Assembly (NCBI RefSeq): GCF_014495685.1
Contig: NZ_JACTVI010000029.1
Location: 23,223 to 87,222 of the forward strand
From: Streptomyces sp. TRM68367
GTDB lineage: Bacteria > Actinomycetota > Actinomycetes > Streptomycetales > Streptomycetaceae
Reading direction: 5' to 3'
Length of the DNA: 64,000 nucleotides
Shown: one piece after another, positions 33,788 to 42,629 of the stretch
Layout: each line of letters begins with the position of its first letter
Position numbering within the stretch: the first letter of the stretch is position 1
The notes under the pieces: model-generated
The model's database searches: none
What the model saw: only the letters and a program-made list of their open reading frames with translations
What the model was told of the DNA's origin: nothing
Made by a program: the position numbers and the translations under genes

Positions 33788-35913
33788 GCACCACCGCCGA
33801 GCTTCTGAAGCAGGCCTCCGACCTGTTCCCGGACGAGGTCGTCACCCAGGCGCACGTACGCCACTTCGACCTGCCGCAGGGCGCGGGGCGCTTCGCCCTG
33901 ATCACCCTGGACAACGGCCTGGACCACACCAAGCCGACCACCTTCGGCCCGGCCTCGCTCGCGAACCTGAACGCCGCGATCGACCAGGTCGAGAAGGAGG
34001 CCGCGGACGGCGACATCGCCGGCGTCGGCATCACCGGCAAGCCGTTCATCTTCGCGGTCGGCGCCGACCTCAAGGGCGTGGAGATCCTCAAGGAGTACGA
34101 CCACGCGCTCGCCATCGGCAAGGGCGGCCACGAGGTCTTCAAGCGGCTGTCCAAGCTGGCGGTCCCGACCTTCGCGTACTACAACGGCGCCGCCATGGGC
34201 GGCGGCGTCGAGGTCGGCCTGCACTGCACCTACCGCACCGTCTCGAAGGCACTCCCGGCCTTCTCCCTGCCCGAGGTCTTCCTCGGCCTGGTCCCCGGCT
34301 GGGGCGGCTGCACGCTGCTGCCGAACCTGATCGGCGCCGACAAGGCCGTCTCGGTCGTCATCGAGAACAGCCTCAACCAGAACAAGCAGCTCAAGGGCAA
34401 GCAGGTCCACGAGCTCGGCATCGCCGACGCCATCTTCGAGGGCGCCGACTTCCTGGAACAGTCGCTGCTGTGGACCGCCCAGGTCCTCAAGGGCGACATC
34501 GAGGTGCAGCGCCCGGTGATCGCCCGCGACGAGACCTGGGACCAGGCCGTCGAGCGCGGCCGCGCCTTCGCCGACTCCAAAGTGCACGGCGCCGCCCCGG
34601 CCGCCTACCGCGCCCTGGACATCATCGCCGCCGCCAGGAACGGCGACCTCCAGCAGGGCTACGACGCCGAGGACAAGGCGCTCGCCGACCTGATCATGGG
34701 CGGGGAACTGCGCGCCGGCATCTACGCGTTCAACCTGGTGCAGAAGCGCGGCAAGCGTCCCGCGGGCGCCCCGGACAAGAACCTGGCGCGTCCGGTCACC
34801 AAGGTCGGTGTCGTCGGCGCCGGTCTGATGGCCAGCCAGCTCGCCCTGCTGTTCCTGCGCCGCCTCGAGGTGCCGGTCGTGCTGACCGACATCGACCAGG
34901 AGCGCATCGACAAGGGTGTGTCGTACGTCCACGAGGAGATCGACAAGCTCCTCCTCAAGGGCCGCGTCAACCAGGACAAGGCCAACCGTCTCAAGGCGCT
35001 GGTGACCGGTGTCCTGGACAAGGCCGAGGGCTTCTCGGACGCGGACTTCGTCATCGAGGCCGTGTTCGAGGAGATGGGCGTCAAGCAGCAGGTGTTCGCG
35101 GAGGTCGAGGCGGTCGCGCCCGCGCACGCGATCCTCGCCACCAACACCTCCTCGCTGTCCGTGACGGAGATGGGCTCGAAGCTGAAGCACCCCGAGCGGG
35201 TCGTCGGCTTCCACTTCTTCAACCCGGTGGCCGTGCTGCCGCTGCTGGAGATCGTCCGCGGCGAGCAGACCGACGACGCCTCCCTGGCCACGGCGTTCGC
35301 CGTCGCCAAGAAGCTGAAGAAGACCGCGGTCCTGGTCAAGGACGCCCCGGCGTTCGTCGTGAACCGCATCCTGACCCGCTTCATGGGCGAGATCCAGAAC
35401 GTCATCGACGAGGGCACCCCCGTCGACGTGGCGGAGCGGGCGGTGGAGCCTCTCGGCCTGCCGATGTCCCCGCTCGTCCTGCTGGAGCTGGTCGGCCCTG
35501 CGATCGGCCTGCACGTCTCCGAGACCCTCAACAAGTCGTTCCCGGACCGTTTCAAGGTCTCCCCGAACCTGAAGGCGGTCGTGGACGCGGGCAAGCGCGG
35601 CTTCTATGTCTACGACAGCGGGAAGCCGGAGCTGGACCCGGAGGTCGCCGCGCTGCTCAAGCAGGGCGACAGCGTGCTGACCGAGGAGCAGGTGCGCTCC
35701 CGCGTCCTGGACGCTGTCGCACAGGAGATCGAGCTCATGCTCGACGAGGGCGTGGTCGCCGAGGCCCAGGACATCGACCTGTGCCTGATCACGGGCGCCG
35801 GCTGGCCCTTCCACCTGGGCGGCATCACGCCGTACCTGGACCGTGAGGGCGTCTCCGAGCGTGTGAACGGGAAGCGGTTCCTGGCCCCGGGCGTGGCGAG
35901 CGTCCCGGCGTAA
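33784..35913 (+). CDS. fadB: fatty-acid oxidation complex alpha subunit (enoyl-CoA hydratase/3-hydroxyacyl-CoA dehydrogenase)
   Basis: The 709-residue bifunctional enzyme has a crotonase domain at about 1-300 (FAVGADLKGVE, YYNGAAMGGGVEVG, LPEVFLGLVPGWGG). The NAD-binding dehydrogenase domain runs from about 335 (KVGVVGAGLMASQLA, then ILATNTSSLSVTEMG with VVGFHFFNPV). The C-terminal helical dehydrogenase domains contain APAFVVNRILTRFMGE. GTG 33784 overlaps fadA as GTGA. A strong terminator follows. Confidence 0.95.
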   Translation: MSTTAELLKQASDLFPDEVVTQAHVRHFDLPQGAGRFALITLDNGLDHTKPTTFGPASLANLNAAIDQVEKEAADGDIAGVGITGKPFIFAVGADLKGVEILKEYDHALAIGKGGHEVFKRLSKLAVPTFAYYNGAAMGGGVEVGLHCTYRTVSKALPAFSLPEVFLGLVPGWGGCTLLPNLIGADKAVSVVIENSLNQNKQLKGKQVHELGIADAIFEGADFLEQSLLWTAQVLKGDIEVQRPVIARDETWDQAVERGRAFADSKVHGAAPAAYRALDIIAAARNGDLQQGYDAEDKALADLIMGGELRAGIYAFNLVQKRGKRPAGAPDKNLARPVTKVGVVGAGLMASQLALLFLRRLEVPVVLTDIDQERIDKGVSYVHEEIDKLLLKGRVNQDKANRLKALVTGVLDKAEGFSDADFVIEAVFEEMGVKQQVFAEVEAVAPAHAILATNTSSLSVTEMGSKLKHPERVVGFHFFNPVAVLPLLEIVRGEQTDDASLATAFAVAKKLKKTAVLVKDAPAFVVNRILTRFMGEIQNVIDEGTPVDVAERAVEPLGLPMSPLVLLELVGPAIGLHVSETLNKSFPDRFKVSPNLKAVVDAGKRGFYVYDSGKPELDPEVAALLKQGDSVLTEEQVRSRVLDAVAQEIELMLDEGVVAEAQDIDLCLITGAGWPFHLGGITPYLDREGVSERVNGKRFLAPGVASVPA

Positions 35914-35930
35914 CGTCCGTACCCCGGGCA

Positions 35931-35975
35931 GGGGGTGGGGTGCATGGTAACGATCCATGTGCCCCACCCCCTTTT
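35931..35975 (+). terminator. intrinsic terminator after fadB
   Basis: A long stem, gggggtggggtgcatgg (35931-35947) with ccatgtgccccaccccc (35955-35971), carries two mismatches and a 7-base loop. It is followed by TTTT at 35972-35975. This is the clearest intrinsic terminator in the window. Confidence 0.88.
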
Positions 35976-36051
35976 GTCACACCTGAAACGATAGGATCTC
36001 CACACGATCTGACCACTCATTCACACAGTTGTTTCCTTCTGAGGAGTCTCC

Positions 36052-37512
36052 GTGGCGTCCACCCGTCGCCGCCCACCCCGACGGCGGGTCTGGCCCAAGA
36101 TCAGACTGCTGCTCTTCGTGGCCGTCATCGCCGCCGGCGCCACGGCGCTCTATCCCGTGTGGAAGGCGGCGAACCCGGATCCGCCCGACCTCGTCGTCCG
36201 GTACCGGACCAGCACTCCGGCCGCGGCCGCGGCGGCCAAGCCGTCGCTCGAAGTCTTCAACGAGACGAAGAAGCCGCTGTCGCTGAGCGACGTGGCCCTC
36301 AGGTACTACTTCACCGCGAACGACGCCACGGGCCCCACTGGCGCCTCCGGGTATGCCTTCAACTGCGTCAACGCCGCCGTCGGCTGCTCGCACATCGCCG
36401 GCCGCGTCGTCGAGCTGGACAAGCCCACCGACACCGCCGACCGCTACCTGGAGATCCGCTTCACCGAGGACGCGGGCACCCTCAAGCCGGGCGCCAACAG
36501 CAAGGGCATCGACCTCCAGCTGTACCGCACCGACCACAAGGAGCTGAAGCAGTCCGACGACCGTTCCTTTGACGCGGAGATGACCAGCTACCAGGAGGCA
36601 AAGCAGATCACCGCCTACAAGGGCGGCGCTCTAGCCTGGGGCGAGGAGCCGGACGGCACCGAGCCGGGCGACGACAAGAAGGCGTCGGCGAAGGCCGCGG
36701 CGCCCGAGCCGGTGCCGGCCGCCCCGGAGGGGGTGCTGTTCGACGACTTCGACTACGTCGACGCCAAGGACCCCGCGCTGTTCAAGCACGGCTGGCTGGT
36801 CCGCACCAGCAAGGGCGGCCCCGGCATCGACAGCACCTGGTCGGCCGAGGGTGTCACCTTCCCCACCGCCGAGGGCGCCGGAGACGACGGGCAGGTGCTC
36901 CAGCTGCGCGCCAGCACCGACGGCACGAAGGCGGGCACCACGCAGGCGAGCCTCGGCACCGCAAAGAGCAAGTTCCGCTCCGGGACGTACGCCGCCCGCA
37001 TCCACTTCAGCGACGAACCGACGACCGGTGAGAACGGCGACCACGTCAACCAGACGTTCTACACCATCGGCGGCAGCGGAAAGACGTACAGCGAACTCGA
37101 CAACGAGTACCTGCCGAACGGCGGCTGGGGCAGGCTTGGCCCCAAACTCGACACCGTCAGCTGGTACGACCACAAGGCGAACGACCGCGTCTACACCACC
37201 ACGAACAAGAGCCTGGACGGCTGGCACACCGTGGTGGTCACCGTCGAGGACGGTGCGGTCACCTATCGCGTGGACGGCAAGAAGCTGTTCTCCAGCCGCG
37301 GCAAGTACGCCCCGCGCGCGGACATGTCGGTGAACTTCAACCACTGGTTCATCGACCTGCCGTCTCTGGGCGAACGCGCCTGGGACATGAAGGTCGACTG
37401 GCTGTACTACAACGCGAACGACGCGTTGCCGGCGAAGGAAGTCCAGGCCGAAGTCGAGGGCTTCGCCGGCCACGGCATGAACTTTTTCGACACGGTTCAG
37501 GAGTCACGGTGA
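36052..37512 (+). CDS. membrane-anchored CBM3 and GH16-like protein
   Basis: The 486-residue protein has a basic head, one N-terminal membrane helix (IRLLLFVAVIAAGATALYPV), and then an extracellular family 3 cellulose-binding module at about 45-200. That module shows LSDVALRYYFTAND, CSHIAGRVVEL, RYLEIRFTEDAGTLKPGA and TAYKGGALAWGEEP. A linker leads to a GH16-like jelly roll at about 230-470, whose ELDNE fits the catalytic ExDxE pattern. GTG 36052 follows GAGGAG. It overlaps the deacetylase as GTGA. The pair faces a polysaccharide synthase, so it may bind or trim the polymer at the surface (inference). Confidence 0.82.
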   Translation: MASTRRRPPRRRVWPKIRLLLFVAVIAAGATALYPVWKAANPDPPDLVVRYRTSTPAAAAAAKPSLEVFNETKKPLSLSDVALRYYFTANDATGPTGASGYAFNCVNAAVGCSHIAGRVVELDKPTDTADRYLEIRFTEDAGTLKPGANSKGIDLQLYRTDHKELKQSDDRSFDAEMTSYQEAKQITAYKGGALAWGEEPDGTEPGDDKKASAKAAAPEPVPAAPEGVLFDDFDYVDAKDPALFKHGWLVRTSKGGPGIDSTWSAEGVTFPTAEGAGDDGQVLQLRASTDGTKAGTTQASLGTAKSKFRSGTYAARIHFSDEPTTGENGDHVNQTFYTIGGSGKTYSELDNEYLPNGGWGRLGPKLDTVSWYDHKANDRVYTTTNKSLDGWHTVVVTVEDGAVTYRVDGKKLFSSRGKYAPRADMSVNFNHWFIDLPSLGERAWDMKVDWLYYNANDALPAKEVQAEVEGFAGHGMNFFDTVQESR

Positions 37513-38999
37513 GGAAAAGGCGGTCCAGTGCACCCGGTCACGCGGCTGCGGGGGGTGACGGGGACAAACCAGTGGTGAGCCGCCGCTCGGCGCTGCTCAT
37601 GGGCGGCACGGGCGGGGTCGCGCTGGCGGGCGGCGGTGCCTGGCTCGGCAACGTGGCGGCCCAGCCCGCGGCGGCCCCGGCGGTCGAAGCGGCCATCGGC
37701 GGCCTCGCCACTCCCCCGGCCTACGCCCCGTCGGGGCGCCGCCCCAGGTACCGCCGGGCCACCTGGTCCCAGCAGTTACAGGCCGGCCACGGCTGGACCC
37801 CCGGCGGCGCCGGCACGGCGTCGGCCGAGGCGAACGACAGGACCGTCTTCGCGCGCGGCACGCAGGCGGTGCGGGTGACCACCAACGCCACCGGCAAGCA
37901 GTCGTACGTCCGCAGGACGGGCATGGGCGCGCTGAACCTGAAGAGCAAGATGATCAGACTCGTCCTCCGGGTCGACGACGTGGCCAACCTGTCCAAGCTC
38001 GTCTTCTACCTGGGCAGCGGCTCGCTCGCGAACCACTTCGCCTGGACGTTCCACGTCCACTCCGCCACGGGTGCCAACTACGTCCAGTCCGGGGAGTGGG
38101 TGACGGTCCACCTCCAGTGGGCGGATGTCACCAGCGCGGCCGGCACGTACAAGATCGGGGCCGACGGGAAGCCGTCCACGAAGACCGGGTTCACCGACAT
38201 GTCGTTCGCGGTGTACGACAACGCGGGCGGGCCGGTGACGTACCGGCTCCAGGCCGTGGAGCTGATACCGGACACCGCTTCGGTCTTCCCCAAGGGCCTC
38301 GTCTCCATCACCTTCGATGACTCGCACAAGTCGGTCCACGACCTGGCCCGCCCGGTGATGGACGCCTACGGCTTCCCCGGCACGGTCTACAACATCGCCG
38401 ACGTCGTCGGCACCGGAAGCTTCCTGACGATCAATCAGATGCGGTCGATGCAGAACTTCTCCGGCTGGGAGATGGCCGGGCACTCGTACGCGAACGCCAC
38501 GCACACCGCCAGCTACCCCAAGCTCACCGCGGAGCAGGCCGACGACGACTTCCGCAAGCTGCGCGAGTGGCTGGTGTCCAACGGCTTCACCAGCGAGCAC
38601 TTCGCCTATCCGCACGGCGCGTTCCAGAAGACGACGGACGGTGTCCCGGTCGACCTGATCGCCGGCCGGCACTTCGCCACGGCCCGGTCGATCGTCTCCG
38701 AGACGATCGAGTCGTTCGCCCCGGCGATGCCGTACCGGCTGAAGGCGCTGACCGGCATCAACGACGGTACGGGGATCGGCGGTACGGCGCTGTCGAAGGT
38801 GACCGGCCCGGGCGGGCGGCTCGACCGGTGCGTGGACAGCGGTGACTGGCTGATCCTGTGTCTGCACAAGGTCGTCGAGAGCGCCCCGAAGACCAGCACG
38901 GAGATCGCCACGGCGGGGCTGACCGCGCTGATGAAGGCGATCGACGAGCGGGACATCCCGGTGCTGACGGTCGAGGAGGCGATGGCCCACTACACGTGA
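37509..38999 (+). CDS. Tat-exported polysaccharide deacetylase (NodB domain)
   Basis: The 496-residue protein has a twin-arginine signal (VSRRSALLMGG at 23-33, then a hydrophobic core) and a beta-sandwich region at about 80-255. A NodB domain follows: SITFDDSHKS carries the catalytic and metal Asp, MAGHSYANATH the two zinc His, and FAYPHGAF the next motif. It would remove N-acetyl groups from an extracellular amino-sugar polymer. Coupled to the CBM3-GH16-like gene and convergent on the hyaluronan-synthase-like gene, it probably modifies that product. Confidence 0.87.
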   Translation: MRKRRSSAPGHAAAGGDGDKPVVSRRSALLMGGTGGVALAGGGAWLGNVAAQPAAAPAVEAAIGGLATPPAYAPSGRRPRYRRATWSQQLQAGHGWTPGGAGTASAEANDRTVFARGTQAVRVTTNATGKQSYVRRTGMGALNLKSKMIRLVLRVDDVANLSKLVFYLGSGSLANHFAWTFHVHSATGANYVQSGEWVTVHLQWADVTSAAGTYKIGADGKPSTKTGFTDMSFAVYDNAGGPVTYRLQAVELIPDTASVFPKGLVSITFDDSHKSVHDLARPVMDAYGFPGTVYNIADVVGTGSFLTINQMRSMQNFSGWEMAGHSYANATHTASYPKLTAEQADDDFRKLREWLVSNGFTSEHFAYPHGAFQKTTDGVPVDLIAGRHFATARSIVSETIESFAPAMPYRLKALTGINDGTGIGGTALSKVTGPGGRLDRCVDSGDWLILCLHKVVESAPKTSTEIATAGLTALMKAIDERDIPVLTVEEAMAHYT

Positions 39000-39030
39000 G
39001 GCCACGTAACGAGAACACACGCAACGAGAA

Positions 39031-39057
39031 CAGGGGCGGCCCGGCGGGCCGCCCCTG
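39031..39057. terminator. bidirectional terminator hairpin
   Basis: A perfect 12-bp stem, caggggcggccc (39031-39042) with gggccgcccctg (39046-39057) and a 3-base loop, lies between the convergent deacetylase and GT2 genes. The symmetric position suits termination in both directions. Confidence 0.8.
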
Positions 39058-39077
39058 TCCGCTCACCGTGCTGCGGC

Positions 39078-40811
39078 CTACCAGCCGCCCTGCCCGTTGT
39101 TCCCCTGCTGCCAGGACGGGTCCGGGTAGCCGCCCTGCTGGTGCTGCGGGTCGTACGGGTACGGCTGCTGCTGGTAGGGGTCGGCGTGGCCGCCCTGCCA
39201 CTGCGGCCGGCCGACCGGTGCCGGAGTTCCCCAACTGACGTTCTGCTGCGGCATGTTCGGATGCTGCTGCGGGTCGTAGCCGGGCAGCGGCTGCGGCTGG
39301 GTGGGGATGGCACCGGCCAGGCGGGGCCGGGTGCGCAGGGCCACGCCTTCGAGGCGCATCAGCTGGAGCGTCTCGGTGACCTTCTTGTCGGAGTACGGGT
39401 CCTCCTCCTCGAAGATCTCCGTCACGTCGGACTCGTGGTCGCCGGCCACGGACACCTCGACGCCGCCCTGGCGGGTTCCCCAGCTGCCCTTGTGCAGGGT
39501 GAACAGGGCGTAGAAACGCAGGGGAGTCAGCAGGGTCAGCTGGATCACGCCGTAGACCGGTGCGAGCAGGAACATGCCGAACCGCTTGATGAAGCCCATG
39601 CCCCGGCGCGGGAAGTCGAGGTACCGCACGTTGCGCAGGTACCCCATGAGGACCATGAAGACCAGGTAGTCGCCGATGTGGTTGACGAACTGCTCCGGCT
39701 TGAGGATGGGCAGGATGACCATCGAGTAGAACATCGCCGAGCCGAACACCAGCCACAGCGCCAGTTCCATGCAGGTCAGCCAGAAGGCGGGCCGGTACTT
39801 CTTCTGGTGCCGGAACGCCCACAGGGACTCGCGGAAGAACGACTTGTTCCAGCGGACCTGCTGGCGCAGGAAGTGCGGCAGCTTCTCGGGGACGGCCGTG
39901 TAGCCGACGGCGGTCTCCTGAAAGACGACCTGGCCCTCCATCAGGCAGTAGTTGGTCATGCGGCGGTCGTCGCCGAAGACGGCCGGTTTGCCGAGGAACT
40001 GCTGGCCCAGGAAGTCCGGCAGGTACTTGCGCACCAGCGTGCCGCGGTATGCCGACAGCGCTCCGCAGCAGCACAGCACCGACTTCAGCCGCGAGTAGGC
40101 GGCCCGCTCGAACAGGAACGAGTTGCCGTAGCGCAGGTCCTGGAGGCGGGTGAAGATGTTGCTGTCGTGGTTGAGGGCCAGCACCATGCCGGTGGACGCC
40201 ATGATGCGCTCGTCGGCCAGCGGCAGCAGCAACTCGCGGACGGTGTCCCGGGACAGGACCGTGTCCGAGTCGACGCAGAGGAAGATGTCGGAGTACGGCG
40301 CGGCCTCGAAGCCCAGCGCCAGCGCCTCGCGCTTGCCCTTGTTCTCCGGCTGCACACTGACCGTGTACTTGACGCCCTTGGCCTCGAACTCGCGGCGCAT
40401 CTTCTTGGCCGCCCTGATGCCGGAGTCGTCGGCGCTGGCGTCGTCGATGATGTGGATCTCGTTGGGCAGCCGGCTCTGCGCGAGCAGGCTGCGCATGCCC
40501 TGCTCGAACATCACCGGGTCCTCGTTGTAGATCGGGATGACCGCGGTGACCCAGGCGTCCTCCAGATACTCCAGCTCCTCCCGCCCGGCCTTGGCCGGAC
40601 GGTAGAACAGGGCGCCGAACATCTTCAGGGCCAGCAGGCCCATGGCGCCCATCGAGTACAGGTGCAGGGAGCCGGCGTCGAGCCGTGTGGCGATCAGCGC
40701 GGCGAGGCCGAGGAAGACGAGGTACGAGACCTTCAGATGCCGGCGCTTGCGGTGCGCCCGGCGTCCGCCGGAGTCGACGGCCCCGGGTATGTAGGTATCG
40801 TCGGTCGTCAC
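39078..40811 (-). CDS. hyaluronan-synthase/NodC-like processive GT2 glycosyltransferase
   Basis: The 577-residue membrane enzyme has two N-terminal helices and a GT-A domain: TAVIPIYNEDP, IDDASADDSG, LCVDSDTVLS with the DxD-type motif, CCGALSAYRG, FGDDRRMTNYCL and QQVRWNKSFFRESLW. The last (QxxRW plus RWNKSFFRE) is the signature shared by hyaluronan and chitin-oligomer synthases. Several membrane helices and a Gln/Pro/Gly/Tyr-rich tail of about 75 residues follow. GTG 40811 overlaps the dehydrogenase stop as GTGA. It should polymerise UDP-sugars and extrude the chain. The exact sugars are not deducible. Confidence 0.88.
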   Translation of the reverse strand: MTTDDTYIPGAVDSGGRRAHRKRRHLKVSYLVFLGLAALIATRLDAGSLHLYSMGAMGLLALKMFGALFYRPAKAGREELEYLEDAWVTAVIPIYNEDPVMFEQGMRSLLAQSRLPNEIHIIDDASADDSGIRAAKKMRREFEAKGVKYTVSVQPENKGKREALALGFEAAPYSDIFLCVDSDTVLSRDTVRELLLPLADERIMASTGMVLALNHDSNIFTRLQDLRYGNSFLFERAAYSRLKSVLCCCGALSAYRGTLVRKYLPDFLGQQFLGKPAVFGDDRRMTNYCLMEGQVVFQETAVGYTAVPEKLPHFLRQQVRWNKSFFRESLWAFRHQKKYRPAFWLTCMELALWLVFGSAMFYSMVILPILKPEQFVNHIGDYLVFMVLMGYLRNVRYLDFPRRGMGFIKRFGMFLLAPVYGVIQLTLLTPLRFYALFTLHKGSWGTRQGGVEVSVAGDHESDVTEIFEEEDPYSDKKVTETLQLMRLEGVALRTRPRLAGAIPTQPQPLPGYDPQQHPNMPQQNVSWGTPAPVGRPQWQGGHADPYQQQPYPYDPQHQQGGYPDPSWQQGNNGQGGW

Positions 40812-42079
40812 AGCTTGACCACCCGTGGGTGATCGGCGGACTTGCCGCGGGTGTCGAACAGCGCCCGGGCGCGGTCGGCGAGCAGCCCCAGGTCGATCTC
40901 CCGGTGCGGCTGGAGCAGGATCGTCAGGTCCGCTTCCGCGGCGGCGGCCAGGTAGTCGGCGGCGCGCTCGACCGGCGTACCGGCGACGGTCCAGTCGTCG
41001 ACGCGCGGGTCGAAGTAGACGAGTTCGGCGCCGCGGGCGCGCAGGTTCTCCGCCACGGCGAGGGCCGGGCTCTCGCGCTGGTCGGAGATGTCGGGCTTGT
41101 AGGTCACGCCGAGCAGCAGCACACGCGAGCCGCGTACGGCCTTGCCCTCGTCGTTGAGCAGGTCGGCCGCGCGGTTGACCACGTGCACGGGCATGCGCTG
41201 GTTGATCTCCTGCGCGAGCTCCACGAACCGGAACGGGATGCCGAGCGAACGCACCTTGTACGACAGGTAGTTGGGGTCGATCGGGATGCAGTGCCCGCCG
41301 ACGCCCGGGCCGGGATAGAAGGGCGCGAAGCCGAACGGCTTGGTGGAGGCACAGCGGATCGCGTCCCACAGGTCGACGCCGATCTCGCGGCAGAACATCG
41401 ACATCTCGTTCACGAGGGCGATGTTGACGTGCCGGTAGGTGTTCTCCAGCAGCTTGGCCATCTCGGCCTCGCGGGTGCCCTTGGCCTCCACGACGCGCGT
41501 GACGAACCGCTCGTACAGAGCGCGGGCGGCCTTGGTGCAGTCGGCGGTGACGCCGCCGACGACCTTGGGCGTGTTCTCCAGACCGAAGGAGGCGTTGCCC
41601 GGGTCGATGCGCTCCGGGGAGAAGGCCAGGTGGAAGTCCCGGCCGACACGCAGACCGCCGGCCTCCAGGCGGGGGCGGACGACCTCGTCGGTGGTGCCGG
41701 GGTACGTCGTGGACTCCAGCACGACGAGCGTGCCCGGCCCGAGGTGGGCGGCGATGTCCCCGACGGCGGCGTGCACCGCGCCGAGGTCCGGGGAGCCGTG
41801 CTCGGTGAGCGGGGTCGGCACGCAGATGACGATCGCGGCGGTGTCCGCGATGGCCTCGGGCCGGACCGTGGCCTCGAAGCCCTGGCCGAGCATCGCGGCG
41901 ACCTCGGCGTCCGAGATGTCGTCGACATGGGAGCGGCCGGTGTTCAGGCCGTCCACGACGGTACGGCTGCGGTCGAGACCGACCACCTTGAGACCGGCCG
42001 CCGCGGCGGAGCGAGCCAGCGGCAGCCCCACGTAACCGAGTCCGACAACGACAAGATCCACCGTGGAGGATCTACTCAC
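40808..42079 (-). CDS. nucleotide-sugar dehydrogenase, UDP-N-acetylhexosamine (WbpA/WecC) type
   Basis: This two-domain NAD-dependent enzyme oxidises C6 of a UDP-sugar to a uronic acid. It has VDLVVVGLGYVGLPLA near the start, ICVPTPLTEHGSPDLG, SPERIDPGN, AEMAKLLENTYRHVNIALVN and the catalytic-Cys motif GPGVGGHCIPIDPNYL. The last is the WbpA/WecC form rather than the GYGGYCLPKD form of UDP-glucose dehydrogenase. GTG 42079 is preferred; the longer frame from 42184 would place a TTA codon near its start, which is rare in Streptomyces housekeeping genes. It is coupled to the GT2, suggesting it supplies an N-acetylhexosaminuronate unit. Confidence 0.87.
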   Translation of the reverse strand: MSRSSTVDLVVVGLGYVGLPLARSAAAAGLKVVGLDRSRTVVDGLNTGRSHVDDISDAEVAAMLGQGFEATVRPEAIADTAAIVICVPTPLTEHGSPDLGAVHAAVGDIAAHLGPGTLVVLESTTYPGTTDEVVRPRLEAGGLRVGRDFHLAFSPERIDPGNASFGLENTPKVVGGVTADCTKAARALYERFVTRVVEAKGTREAEMAKLLENTYRHVNIALVNEMSMFCREIGVDLWDAIRCASTKPFGFAPFYPGPGVGGHCIPIDPNYLSYKVRSLGIPFRFVELAQEINQRMPVHVVNRAADLLNDEGKAVRGSRVLLLGVTYKPDISDQRESPALAVAENLRARGAELVYFDPRVDDWTVAGTPVERAADYLAAAAEADLTILLQPHREIDLGLLADRARALFDTRGKSADHPRVVKL

Positions 42080-42334
42080 GACATCATTCCCAACCCCGTT
42101 GCCACGGCCCCGGCCAGACGCAGGCTGCCGTCGGCCCCCCAAGGCAAATTCGAACAAGTCCGTGGAGGCTAACAAGACCTTCACCTTTTAACCACGGCCG
42201 CTCACGGTGCGCCTTGTCACGCACACACCCGTACAACCCTCGGCACATCCTGCGTGTCTCACGTCACCCCTGTCTCTGACGGATGCACCGATCGAGAAGC
42301 GAAGCGACATGAGCCACCCCGCATCCCCGCCGGC

Positions 42335-42466
42335 GAGCAGGACGGCAACCTCAAGGAGGACCCGGTCTCCCTGGACGAGCCGCTCGGCGGGAAGCTGAAG
42401 CTCGACGCCGGGACGCACCGGCTGGACGGTGAAGGGGCGCTGAAGTTCGTCCGGACCCGCCACGGG
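42335..42466 (+). pseudogene. LytR-CpsA-Psr (LCP) family relic
   Basis: About 42 residues (VSLDEPLGGKLKLDAGTH, then RLDGEGALKFVRTRHG) match the LCP signature that ends ALAFVRTRHG. Neither the N-terminal membrane helix nor the rest of the catalytic domain is present, and the frame soon ends. LCP proteins attach glycopolymers to peptidoglycan; its place beside the polysaccharide genes may not be chance. The rest of 42080-42629 shows no gene. Confidence 0.7.
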
Positions 42467-42629
42467 TGGTGGCGGCCGAGCCTCACGCGAGCCGGTTGTG
42501 GGAGGCGATCCGTGCGGACGGGGAGATACCGGAGTCGGTGCCGAAGTCGCTGGCGCGGGGCGGGAGTTCGTCGGTGCGGGGCGGGGAGTTCGGCGGTGCG
42601 CTGATGGGTGCGCTCCGATGGCGGGTGTC

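Noticed and set aside
33703..35967. 754-residue antisense frame over fadB
   Set aside because: Mirror of fadB third-position GC bias, with no protein family signature.
40808..42079. UDP-glucose 6-dehydrogenase making the hyaluronan precursor UDP-GlcA
   Set aside because: The catalytic region reads GGHCIPIDPNYL, the UDP-HexNAc dehydrogenase form, not the GYGGYCLPKD form, so a true hyaluronan pathway is not supported.
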